This document shows, piece by piece, positions 54,670 through 64,000 of a DNA stretch of 64,000 nt (positions within the stretch are counted from its first letter, which is position 1; each line of letters begins with the position of its first letter). Both the position numbers and the translations under genes were made by a program. The stretch is from Aedes albopictus (Eukaryota > Arthropoda > Insecta > Diptera > Culicidae), in contig NC_085137.1 in NCBI RefSeq assembly GCF_035046485.1, positions 315,033,164-315,097,163 of the forward strand, in the 5' to 3' direction. The notes beneath the pieces were generated by a model. It ran no database searches. It was not told the origin of the DNA and worked only from the letters and a program-made list of their open reading frames with translations.

Positions 54670-55720
54670 ACAGAAATGGACCAGGATTCATTTGATTTCT
54701 CTTCATTTCATGTGGAGAAGTAGACCGGAATCAATGTTCCCTTTACTCTCTTCTATCAACCCAGGAGCGGACCGGACGATCTGTTTTTATTCCTTCATTC
54801 CATACATGAAATGGACCGAATTCCCACAGTCTCCCTACATTCCTTTAACAGAAACGGACCGAGATTTCCTTATCCCCTTCGTTTCTTATGGAGAAGTAGA
54901 CCGGAATCAATGTTCCCTTTACTCTCTTCTATTAACCCAGGAGCGGACCGGACGATCTGTTTTATTCCTTCATTCCATACTTGAAATGGGCCGAATTTCC
55001 ACAGTCTCCCTACGTTCCTTTTACAGAAACGGACCGAGATTTCCATATCCCCTTCGTTTCTTATGGAGATGTAGACCGGAATCAGTGTTCCCTTTACTCT
55101 CTACTTATCAACCAGGAGTAGACTGGATGATTTGTGTTATTCCTTCATTTCATTTTAGAAATGGACCGAATGTTCATAATCCCTGAATCAAACCAGGATA
55201 TTCACATCCTCTTTGTTCGTTATGGAGAAGTAGACCGGAATTACTCAAAGCATTCCCTTTACTCTCTACCAGTAATACTTAAGCAGATTAGACTACTAAT
55301 GTTCCTTCATTTCTTTTTAGAAATGGGCCGAACTTTTACATCTTCATATTCATATACTTAAATGATCCGGACTCCTGCAACCTCTCTGTTATTTTTTAGT
55401 TCTTCCTTTTTCCTTTTTACTTTTATTTGTTCTAACTGCTGCAATTTTTTCTAATCATCTTATTATATTTATTCAAGGCCGTATTTTTCCAATATCCCTA
55501 CATTTCTTATTTCCGAAACGAAACAGGATTTCTTAATCTTCTGCGATTCATGTAGAGATGTAGACCGGAATTACTCATCATTCCCTATACTCTCTACTGG
55601 TATCTTAAAAGCTTGCCAGACAAACATTCAATTCATCTTCATTTCATACTAGAAATAAATAGAGCTTCTATAAACTCAGCAAACTGTTTTTTTTTCAGTT
55701 AAACGGGCTTGGATTTTCGT
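54670..55720 (+). repeat. ~160-176-bp tandem repeat inside the LTR element
   Basis: The anchor TAGACCGGAAT recurs at 54721, 54897, 55072, 55231 and 55561 (steps 176, 175, 159 and about 2 x 165). Each unit also has AGAAAYGGACCGA, CCCCTTCGTTTCTTATGGAG and TTCCCTTTACTCTCT. The first three units are most alike and later ones decay. It gives a 164-codon plus-strand frame that is not a gene. Confidence 0.88.
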
Positions 55721-57837
55721 ATCTTCTTGTTTTTTAAGGCTCAAATAATCATCATTCAATCATCAACAATCATCAATTTTTCAAAATAAAAAACGTAATT
55801 TAAAATTATTTCACTGTTATCCAGATGGTGAAGAGAGTACAGTGTTCAATTTTAAATTATATTAATTGAGTTTTCAGCAAGAAAACTGCTTTTAAGTTTT
55901 TGCTAAACGATGATGGTTTGTTTCCTCTAAGCATCATCTCCTTTACTTTTTGTTTAAAGTAGATTTCCAAGCTTTACATTTGCATAATAAGATTCTTATG
56001 TAGTTCTGAAGTGTCAAGAACCCTCACGAATGTATTTGCCTCAGCCTTATTTAAGCAATCAAGAGTTATACAGAATTTGACTTTGTTTCTAAGGAAATTT
56101 GTTTTTCCCAATCTAGACATATCTGAGTATATGCTTATTGCTCAGCTTTCCACTTAAAATTCATCATCCAAATAATATAATTTATTCTTGCAGTTGTTTA
56201 GATTCTTTTCACTTTTTTTATTCCGTTACAATATTTTTTTTTCGAAAAACTGCGTTTTGATTTCATTAAAAATAATAATAAAAAATAACTACCAATTGAT
56301 CGGACGATCATTCGCGAATTTAGCACAAACCTACAAATGTCATTTATATTTTTTTTTTAATTTTTTTAGTATCTTTAAATTACTATTTAACTACAACGTG
56401 AACATCGTATCTGTTACTCATATCAGCTTGTAAATATAGTTAATCAAACTTCTAAACCCCGTTCAATTAATTTACTAAATTGAACTAAACCTCAGTAGCG
56501 TCTGTAGAACTATCAATGAAAATATGCCCTTTTTATTCGATCATCAAAAATCCTTTCTTTTGAAGCGAATAACTCTGCGTAGCAAATGTTAGTTATCATA
56601 AGAAAATAAAAGCAAACCCACTCTCCCACAAAGTTATTGTACTGTACATATATACCTTTTATGGTGAACGTGACAAAGACACAATCAATCAATGTCACCA
56701 ACATCAGTTTTCATTTTAGTAATTAGCTCAACTTTTTTTTTATTTGAATGATTTATTAACCAACAAACCCACAACTCAGCTAGTCTATTTCCGCTGTATA
56801 TATTCAAGCGTGAAACTTGTTTTAACGGTCGTTATGATTAGAAAAATGTTATTAATTAGGATAGTTAGTACATTTCTATAACGAAAATGTTGTTATTAAA
56901 GATTCTCTTTTTTTTAACAAAATTGAAAAAATTCAACATGATGATGTCTGAGATATCCCTTAAGAGTTATGTTATTCTAATTAAGAGAACCGGTAATTTG
57001 ATGAAACAATTTGGATATTATTAGATAACTATTAGATTCATTTAAAAAGTCTAATACTGAACGAAGATGTCATGTTGATGAATAGTATTAAATGTTTACG
57101 CAATAAGATTGCAGATCAATCGTAGAGTACATCTTATGCTTTAAATCGATATTGCACCACTTCCATTATATGCTATTTTCCAAATTTATATTTTACCTAA
57201 ACAATTTAAATTACTCATTAAAATATATTAAACAAACAAATGCACTGATCGTCCAAAATAACCGTTACGACAATGTTGTGAGCTGATCCGTCACTTGGCA
57301 ACGATGTCAATAATTAGGCAAATTCTTACATGTGGCTTGTAAATAGTATCAACATCCAATGTTAAACAACTGGACTAAACAAAAACCAATCCTGGTCATA
57401 TAAAATATACATACTTATTCCCAGTAGAACAAATGAAGCTTATTCTAAAGCCCAAACTAAAGCTTTCATGTAAGGATCCATGTTCAACATAAACAAGTCG
57501 AAAAGTAATGAAATGCACCTTCGCCATGCCGTATTGAAACGCACGTACATATTGAAACGCACGTCCCAACAACATAAAATGAACCGTATTACCTGTTGCC
57601 AGTTGTTGATACTCAGCCCATGAGCTACCTCATCTAATCGTTCTTCAAAAGGATGTTCAAATCTGCCAACCAACAACTCAAACATCTGGTGAATCCGCAT
57701 CGTTGATTGTATCTTCGCTAATGCTTCCCTCCAGCAGCTTATCAGTTTGTCCTTTAATTATGATCGTTGAATTCCTCCAAGCACTGCTATTTCCGTACCT
57801 CAGTCCAGGGCTCCATCCGAAAACAGCTTCCAAAATT
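55721..57837. other. LTR-element interior, no domain recognised
   Basis: AT-rich. The 86-codon minus-strand frame at 57440-57700 begins about 155 bases inside the PBS, but no gag or zinc-knuckle motif is seen. Confidence 0.5.
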
Positions 57838-57855
57838 AATTCATCGTCGTCGCCA
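57838..57855 (-). other. Candidate primer-binding site
   Basis: Minus strand TGGCGACGACGATGAATT, starting two bases inside the 5' LTR. A TGG start is the rule, because tRNAs end in CCA. Confidence 0.7.
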
Positions 57856-57856
57856 A

Positions 57857-57947
57857 TGTAGTATTCCGTAAAAGACGTGTTGTTTAGTTATGGTCTAGTA
57901 CACAAGTGACGTTTATTCAAGTTGCTCCTAAATCATAGCCTACTACA
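57857..57947 (-). repeat. 5' LTR, 91 bp
   Basis: Identical to 53729-53819. Unusually short for an LTR. Confidence 0.9.
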
Positions 57948-57952
57948 CCAAA
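57948..57952 (+). repeat. LTR-element target duplication, right (CCAAA)
   Basis: Pairs with 53724-53728. Confidence 0.88.
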
Positions 57953-58985
57953 TATGGTAGATATGTTTCAATTCGAATGCATTTAAACTTGTTTGAAGAC
58001 ATTTTATTTTTGTGAAGATATTTTGAAGACATTTCAAACTATTTGAAGACTTTCAAAGACAATTTAAAATAGGATGAACTTTTAAGCCTAAATCTAAATT
58101 TTAGACGAGAAAAATAACTTCATGCAGACTTTGATGAATTCTTACAGAAAATTGAAGAAAACTATATTCCTAACACATTCTATTGGATATGATATCAGTA
58201 AATGCTCATAGAATTGACGGAATTCCCTGTATTGAAATTTCGCCAGAATACTTGATTCAATTTTTTTCTACAAACACATTCAGGTATTTCAGCCGCCATT
58301 TTTTTTTTCTAGAAATTCAGTCAGGACGTACTGAAGGTCCTGGATATTTACCAAGAATCTTTCATTAGAAAATCCATCAGAAATTATCTCAGTAGTTGCA
58401 GAATAATGTTTCCAATTTTTGTTTCTAGTCCAATTCAAACTCCATGGAATTTCATCGTGAAATTCCTCCAGGTATTTTTCAAGCTTTTTAGCATCCTTGG
58501 AGAAAGCCGCTTTGTGGCAATAACAACCACTAAACTGTTTTCAAATTTGTTTCCTGGAGAAACACCCCACAACCGCTTCTTGAATGTGTTTTGTTATCTC
58601 TCACATCAACTGGTTCGATAACCGAGTGGCTATTACAAGTTTCTTGTTTCGATACTGGTTGCCGGTAGAGTCTTTTGGTAAAATTTGTAAAATTAAGAAC
58701 ATCATATTTTTGAATTGAAACGAAATACTGTCTGTACAAATTTAGTGGCGTTGACCCTGCAGAATAATAATTCCAACTGCAAAGCGGCTATCAAAGTTTA
58801 TCAAAGGATCTCTCAAAGCATCTTAAACTTAGGTGACGCGATTCCCCGGTCTGTTATCACCTTACTTTTGGCAGAACAATCAAAATCTGCTTGCAAATAG
58901 TTGAGGAGTCACGAAAGAAAGCTTGAGAATCTATGTTTTAAAAAATTCTTTAAGGAAGAACTTCATAAAGTTTCCCAAATCAGTG
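57953..58985. other. Intron 2; faint minisatellite, no gene
   Basis: Weak GGAATTCC-type words at 58200-58480. Frames of 60-71 codons are unsupported. Confidence 0.4.
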
Positions 58986-58989
58986 TTTT

Positions 58990-59620
58990 TAAATTGCCAG
59001 AAAGTCTAAAAACAATTCCATAAGTTCTTCAAGGAATAGTTTCTCCAAGAACTTCACGAGGTGTTCCTTCAATAGTTTTTAGCTTCTTAAATGATTTCTC
59101 CGTAAGCTTCTGCTGGTGTTCCTCCAGGAATTCGTTTGGATGTTCTAAAACCTACAAGGTCGGCCTAAAGGTTCTTTACATCATCAAGTAAGAATTTTAA
59201 AAACACTACTTGAGCTTCTCATGACTTTGCCCCAGAGGTTTCTTTGAAAATATTCTAGGATTTTCTCCATCAGTTTATATAAAATTACTCAAAATATTCA
59301 TCCATAACTTTTCCACAGTACGTGTTTGTGAAGGAATTATAAAAATTTTACTTCAATTTCTCAGGAATTCCACAATGGTTGCTTTAGAAATGTTTCTATT
59401 ATTTTCTCAATAATAAACTTAAGAATGAGAATTCCTCAATATGTCCATCCAGGATTTTCAAACGGAATTTCTTCTTTTCCAACATTCTATTAATTATTTA
59501 TTCTAATTCCCTCGGAAGTTAAGCAGTCGTTTAGAAATTTTTTTCATGAGATTATTCACAAAATAATGTAAGAACTCCTTGAGTATTTCTTTCGAGAATT
59601 CCATCAGGAGTCATTGTAAG
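58990..59620. repeat. Degenerate TTCC/GGAA minisatellite
   Basis: Heavily diverged units such as TGTTCCTCCAGGAATTCG. Confidence 0.5.
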
Positions 59621-59679
59621 ATTTTAGTGCGTCGACTAATCTCATTATTTTTCCACACATTTCTTAAACTCACAGAAAC

Positions 59680-60285
59680 AGTCCTCCCCGCTTAATTTGT
59701 GCAACGGTGTCAATCTGGTTTCCACCATTTGGCTACCAAGATATTGGAAGCATTCAACATTCTCCACTGCTTGCTCAGCTACCGTAAAGCTTAAGAGTTG
59801 ACCGTATTTACATCCAACCACAAAGTCTTGTCTTAGTTTTACCTCACTCCAGAGATGATTCGGAATCTGACAAAACCCCGTTGTTCCTCTTCCCGGAAAT
59901 GCCTTGTACTGTGCTTCAGTGCGGCCGACGATTTCCTCTGGGATATCCTTGCACCCTCATGTTTTCGCGATTGAGACGGTCCAAAGCTTTCTCTTAAGGA
60001 CAGACTTGTTAGAATCCCAAAATGGCCGCCGCAATGGCCGACTTTGGCACCTACTCACGATTTCATGCCCACAAATCTCTTCGTAAACAAAACTGTTGTT
60101 TGAAGCTTGCTTCTTGAGATTTGTGCGTCTGAAGTTCTGATGCACTGTTCAAGCGGGATTTCAAGACGTGTGTCCTTAACACCGCTCTGAGAGACTGTTG
60201 GTCATGCTCCACGATGCTGCGGAACGTTACGATCTGGTCAAACTGGATTATTCCGCTCTGAGTCCTGTCTGCTGTCGTTAGAGAG
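59680..60285 (-). pseudogene. RTE-like LINE RT fragment, split by a TTAA MITE
   Basis: Minus strand, right to left: FDQIVTFRSIVEHDQQSL (RT motif before the palm), then after the MITE KALDRLNRENM, EEIVG-like text, EAQYKAF, and then FTVAEQAVENVECFQYLGSQ. The order is that of RTE-type RTs. Stops, frame changes and loss of the YADD segment show it is dead. The MITE at 59998-60175 interrupts it at a TTAA. Confidence 0.75.
59998..60175. mobile_element. TTAA MITE family A, copy 3 (178 bp, internally deleted)
   Basis: Intact TTAA at 59994-59997 and 60176-60179. The ends GGACAGACTTGTTAGAATCC and CAAGACGTGTGTCC match copy 1 inverted. About 65 bp of the centre is missing relative to 5028-5271. Inserted in a LINE fragment. 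Confidence 0.9.
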
Positions 60286-60668
60286 TTATATCAATCTTTA
60301 AATAATCGTTTTACTTTGCGAACAATATGGTCAGCAACATGAACTTCACACTGTGAGGCATTAGTTGGTTACTGTAAAATAAGATCGAAAAAGACACCCC
60401 AGTAAGTTACAATGGGAAGGATATATTCTGCTCACTACTCAGCTAATGTGAAGATGCAGTGCTGGTCACTGTCATCGCTTGATTTACTGGAACGTGTTAA
60501 AGAAAATTCAAGTACCTGAGATCTTGTTATTTCTAGGTCGCTTAGCAGTTTTGCGTTGTACCAGTATCATTACCATTTATGTCAAAACTTACCCAAGCTA
60601 CCATTAATATGTATTTTAAATCAGCAAGTCTAACAAAGATATTTCTATTTATTTCTCACCATTTCCAG
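60286..60668. other. End of intron 2
   Basis: No repeat recognised. It ends in TATTTATTTCTCACCATTTCCAG, a plausible branch/pyrimidine/acceptor region. Confidence 0.45.
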
Positions 60669-60806
60669 GAAAAAACGCAATGTCCGCCTTCGCAGAGCAG
60701 GATCATGCTGTCGCTGGTGCTCCGGTCGCACAGTTGGGACGATATCGTCGAAAAGAAGCGCCAGAAAGCCGTCAACAAACTGTCCAAGTTCTTCCTGATA
60801 CCGAAG
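60669..60806 (+). CDS. Secreted protein of unknown function, exon 3
   Basis: 138 bases, 46 codons, phase 0 at both ends, acceptor TTTCCAG and donor GTAGGT. GC-rich third positions (CTG, GTC, AAG) set it off from the AT-rich surroundings, as expected of real coding sequence. The peptide has one cysteine early (KTQCPPSQSR), then a stretch with alternating hydrophobic and basic residues (DDIVEKKRQKAVNKL) that could form an amphipathic helix, ending FFLIPK. With exons 1 and 2 it gives 107 residues so far; the gene continues past a third intron with no further exon recognised in the window. Reading through the donor would add 22 codons and a stop, a possible but less likely alternative end. Confidence 0.75.
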
Positions 60807-61388
60807 GTAGGTTCAAGTTGCTTTGAAAGCATTCCTTGTCTCAAATCAAATCACGAAACAAATAGTTTTCAATAATTTATTGGATTTGCACCGGAAACAT
60901 GCTTCGGGTGGGCAGGGCGAGCAGCAGCGATAGTACAAACTGATTCGATTATGTCGTCCACGTCAATTCGTTCCCACTAATATTAAGTGATAACTATCAT
61001 TATTGGCGCGATGGTTTCCCTCGGCAATAGAGCGGACTAAACGTCTCCAACAACGAAACGCAACGTCTTTGACACGCACGCGTGCCTCCACTAATGGACT
61101 TCATCTATTAATCATGATAAAACCGGGCATCATCCAATTTTCGGTGTCTCTAATATTCCAACGCAGTGAAACCGCAGCGGAAAACCCTCTCGAGATCAAA
61201 CGAAACGTTAGTGGTGAACTTATCACCAATTTCGAGGTTGCTTCTTTGGTATGGCTGAGTTGTCTTATTGATCGAAACTCTCCGTATCTAAATAGTCTTA
61301 AGGTGCCATTTGACTGTTTGCTATGATGACCAATAATTGGCCAAACAGGGACAACAAATGACCAAATAAAAATAAATATATTATTATA
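60807..61388. other. Intron 3 start, nothing recognised
   Basis: No repeat pair found; the 107- and 125-codon frames lack domains. Confidence 0.4.
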
Positions 61389-61672
61389 CAGGTATTTTCC
61401 GTTTTTATCAACACGGTCCGCGATTTTCAGTTGACAAAAACGGAATAGTGATAAAAACGGAATAATTTTCTTTAACAAATATATTTTGCAATATTTTTAT
61501 ACAAATTGGACGATTTCCTGTTGAACACATTCCAAAAGTAAAAATATGATGATATGTCATGAAATTTAATTGTTTTTGATGTCTTTTAGCACTTCTCGGT
61601 TGCATAGTTCGAATTACAGTTTTATGACTACGACGTCGAAAAGAAGTTTTCACCACCATCTTAACAGATTCC
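61389..61672 (+). repeat. Dispersed repeat, partner of 30785-31010
   Basis: Starts CAGGTATTTTCCGTTTTTATC after a TA, like a pogo-type terminus. AAAAACGGAATA recurs, and 61430-61672 aligns with 30785-31010. The other end was not found. Confidence 0.5.
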
Positions 61673-61719
61673 TATGAAAGTTTCAACTAGGATACTACTT
61701 GATAATTCATGGGCTTTAA

Positions 61720-61990
61720 CTCGTAGCGGTGAGTCTACGCCGAATGAAGCATTCGCCTCCACTAGTTTCGGTCCTGGGCCAATCGCTTCCAGTCACCTTC
61801 AACGTTTAGAGCCCTTAGGTCCTCCTCAACTGCAAAAAGCCACCGTGTTCGCGGCCTACCACGAAGCCGACGGTCCCTACCTGGTTCTCTGCTGAATATG
61901 GTTTTAGCTTGTCATTCCTTCGGCATACGAACTACGTGACCAGCCCACCTCAGTTTGCCGTGTTTTATTCGTTTCACTAGGATACTTTTA
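61720..61990 (-). pseudogene. LINE ORF2 C-terminal fragment
   Basis: The minus strand reads LRWAGHVVRMPKE, then RRLRGRPRTRW, VEEDLRALNVEGDWKRLAQDR and WRRML, the C-terminal signature of RTE-type LINE proteins. Internal stops. Similar in type to 18559-19242 but a different family. Confidence 0.78.
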
Positions 61991-62430
61991 GGATTCACTA
62001 GGATACTTTTAGAAAATCTTCAGGAAATTTTCTAAGCAATCACTTGTATTTTCTCCAGAATATTGGATTCTTCAAGAAGCACCTCCAGAATTCTTGTAGG
62101 TTACCTTGTGCCATGCCGCTTGTTTATCTTTTGGAATTCTATAGGGCGTCATCCATAAATGACGTAGCATTTTTAGACGATTTTTGACACCCTTCCCCCC
62201 TCGTAGCCTATTTTCCCATACTTAAAACATGGTTCGTAGCATAATCAGCGGCTCCCTCCTCTCTCCTAAAATGCTACGTCATTTATGGATGGCCCCTAAG
62301 AATTTGTAGAGAAAAGAGGTTCTGCCCCTTATGATTTCTTCAGAAATCTCTTCTCGGATCAACCTAGATGTCTCTTTTTAAATTTCTCCTGGAGTTCCTT
62401 CGGGAATTCCTTCAAATATTGGAATTGGAA
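61991..62430. repeat. Degenerate minisatellite with inserted MITE
   Basis: TTCTCCAGAATATTGG and TCGGGAATTCCTTC units flank the MITE at 62144. Confidence 0.5.
62144..62296. mobile_element. MITE, 153 bp, GGGCGTCATCCATAAATGACG ends
   Basis: GGGCGTCATCCATAAATG at the left mirrors CATTTATGGATGGCCCC at the right, with ACGTAGCATTTT/AAAATGCTACGT inside. TA at 62142-62143 and 62297-62298. Cousin of 25889-26043. Confidence 0.82.
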
Positions 62431-62539
62431 TTTATTAACCATACTTATGCATTATGTTGGGTACAGCTCGCTGACGTTGTGTACGGTATGGGTCTGGAAT
62501 GGCCCTAATGCACAAGGTAGGCTAAGAAAAACATTCTGG

Positions 62540-63430
62540 GATTTAACCTAGGTCCTAGTTCATCAATTAATCCAAGAGTTGCTTTGGAGATTCACCAAGA
62601 TGTTACTTTTGAAAGATGGGAGTTTCTCCGTTTCTTCAAAAATTCGTACGAGAATTCTTCCAAGACTACTTTCTGAAACCCCTCCGAGATTTTTTTTTCT
62701 AATATTCTCCAGCGGTTCTTTCTGGGATTTCTTCAACAGTTTTTTGTGGAATTTCATCAGAAGTTCTATCTTGGATTCTTTTAAGATTTTCTTATGATAT
62801 TTTTTGACTTTGTTTTGGTATTTATGCACAGTAGAAACATCTACACCTTCTGGAACTTCCGCAGATTTTCCAATACGATTCTATCTTTCATCTTTGTTAT
62901 TTCCTCATGATTACTAGATGAACCAGCCTTGCGCTGAAAATCTCTTTAATAAAGATAATATTGCAATAAAAATTATCCCCGATTTCTTATTGCGTTTCCT
63001 GGGAATCTCTCAGAAGTTTAGTCTAGTAATCTTCCAGGAATTTTTACTTAAAATCCCCCAGAAGTTTCTTCAGGGATGATGTTCTGTATAGAAATTTCCG
63101 GGGAGTTATTCCTGACGATCCTCCAGAAGTTCCTTGTGGGAATCCTTGAGAAATTTCTTCTAGGAGTCCTGTATAAGTTCTTTCAAGAAATCATCCAATT
63201 GTTCCTCGAGGGATACTTTCTGAATTGATGGGATTTCTGTAGGATTTTTTGGGATTTTTTGTTTCTTCTTGGAATCCTTCAGGGGTTGCTGAAGAAATCC
63301 CCAGATCGTTTTCCAAGATCCTAGACTCCTTCTTCGAGAAACTTATTTCTGAAAGATTTAACTCCTAATTCACCTAAAGGAGCTTCTGAATTATTTCCTG
63401 ACGATTTTTAAGAAGAAATCCATTAAGGAA
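62540..63430. repeat. Degenerate TTCC/GGAA minisatellite
   Basis: Long diverged tract, interrupted near 62918-62970 by a LINE tail. Frames of 72 and 88 codons are by-products. Confidence 0.6.
62918..62970 (+). mobile_element. LINE 3'-tail fragment
   Basis: GATGAACCAGCCTTGCGCTG, then AAAATCTC, TTAATAAAGATAATA. Same tail as 19243, 51030 and 52075, here on the plus strand. Confidence 0.7.
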
Positions 63431-64000
63431 TCTGGAGGAATACAGAATCGCTAGTAGAAATTACAAAAAAAAAAAACAAAATTGCATTTTTGGAGCAAAC
63501 GAAAGATGAAATCTCTGATAAAATTCTATAGTAATCTCCTGTTAGGCTAGCAAATATACATAGCTGTTTCGATCTGGAAAATTTGGACAGGATATCAAGG
63601 ATGATAAGAGAGATCTCTGATAGAAGTTTGAGCCCCGTCGAAAAAAAAACGACCAGGAGAGAAGAATTCAGCACATCGCATAATTTCAAGAAAACGTGTA
63701 CAAAATCACGTGAAATTTATTTCACTTAAAAAAGTCTTGTAAAAAAATTGTAGTGTAAAAATTCAGGCAAGGACTGGCAAAGAAAGAAGTTCTCGAATAA
63801 CACTTGAAGTGGCAGGCTAAGTTCCATTTGGTACGTAGAGCTGTAAAGAAGAAGAATAATAATAATAAGAAGAAGAAAGGAGAAGAAAGAACTTCAGAAG
63901 GAAGTTCTTGAAGGAATACTCAGATGGACATCTTGGAGCAATCGCTGGAAGTGATATCAATTGTTCCCTTACACAATAGGCTAATGAAATAAAAAAAAAT
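63431..64000. other. No gene; purine-rich simple repeat
   Basis: An (AAG)n/(AAT)n tract at 63848-63890; otherwise unassigned AT-rich sequence to the window edge. Confidence 0.45.

Larger units (their letters stand above)
53729..57947 (-). mobile_element. Non-autonomous LTR retrotransposon, 4,219 bp, in intron 2
   Basis: Bounded by two identical 91-bp direct repeats with TG...CA ends and a CCAAA target duplication. Orientation is minus: next to the right LTR is a primer-binding-like TGGCGACGACGATGAA (minus strand), and next to the left LTR a purine run AGATAAGGAGAGA. The ~4.0-kb interior has no gag, protease, RT or integrase frame; the longest minus-strand frame (57440-57700, 86 codons, where gag would begin) has no recognised motif. 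It contains a ~165-bp tandem array. Identical LTRs imply recent insertion, so a helper element must have supplied the proteins. The TGGCGACGA-type site recalls mag-like Ty3/gypsy elements (inference). Confidence 0.9.

Noticed and set aside
54692..55186. A 164-codon frame with internal protein repeats
   Set aside because: It coincides with the ~165-176-bp tandem array and runs opposite to the LTR element's coding direction.
54670..55720. CRISPR-like regular spacing
   Set aside because: Whole ~165-bp units repeat, with no unique spacers between short repeats, and the context is a eukaryotic retrotransposon.
60807..60875. Read-through of exon 3 into a 22-codon tail as the true C-terminus
   Set aside because: A consensus GTAGGT donor lies at the exon end and base composition drops to intron-like AT right after it; kept only as an alternative.

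Overview
This is eukaryotic, AT-rich, repeat-dominated DNA of the kind found in culicine mosquitoes. Aedes is the best guess; I cannot separate Ae. aegypti from Ae. albopictus. The grounds are two near-identical tRNA-derived SINEs of Feilai type, an intact LOA/Lian-type LINE, very many short palindromic DNA elements, and long tracts of a degenerate 12-bp GGAATTCC-type minisatellite. No bacterial genes or operons are seen. Most open frames here are by-products of repeats.

Layout. 0-6.5 kb: a pogo-like MITE, degenerate minisatellite, and TTAA- and TA-flanked MITEs, one nested in another. 6.5-13.1 kb: a foldback element with ~596-bp inverted arms, split by a 4,475-bp LINE that carries an intact endonuclease/reverse transcriptase/RNase H frame and made a 26-bp target duplication. 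14.4-16.2 kb: a pogo-like element filled with a ~135-bp tandem repeat, itself hit by a TTAA MITE. 18.5-20.2 kb: a decayed RTE-type LINE containing a 47-bp LINE-tail insertion. 25-32 kb: further MITEs, a Feilai SINE, and a hAT-like MITE with an exact 8-bp target duplication. 32.7-34.5 kb: two copies of an ~850-bp element fused head-to-head inside a third palindromic element. 37.4-60.8 kb and onward: one plus-strand host gene. 53.7-57.9 kb: a complete non-autonomous LTR retrotransposon in intron 2 of that gene. 59-64 kb: LINE fragments, MITEs and minisatellite.

The only convincing host gene encodes a small secreted protein. Exon 1 (signal peptide) is at 37950-38063, exon 2 at 50745-50813 and exon 3 at 60669-60806. 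All three are phase 0 with consensus splice sites, and the gene runs off the window. I do not recognise the protein. Its introns (12.7 and 9.9 kb) are almost entirely mobile DNA.

The most informative material is the layered transposition record: target duplications, empty-site logic and shared termini allow several insertions to be ordered. The least expected items are the LTR element with 91-bp identical LTRs and an internal satellite, the head-to-head dimer, the TTAA MITE families that share a terminus, and the 11-bp minisatellite that is open in several frames. Family names rest on motif recognition only; no database search was possible.
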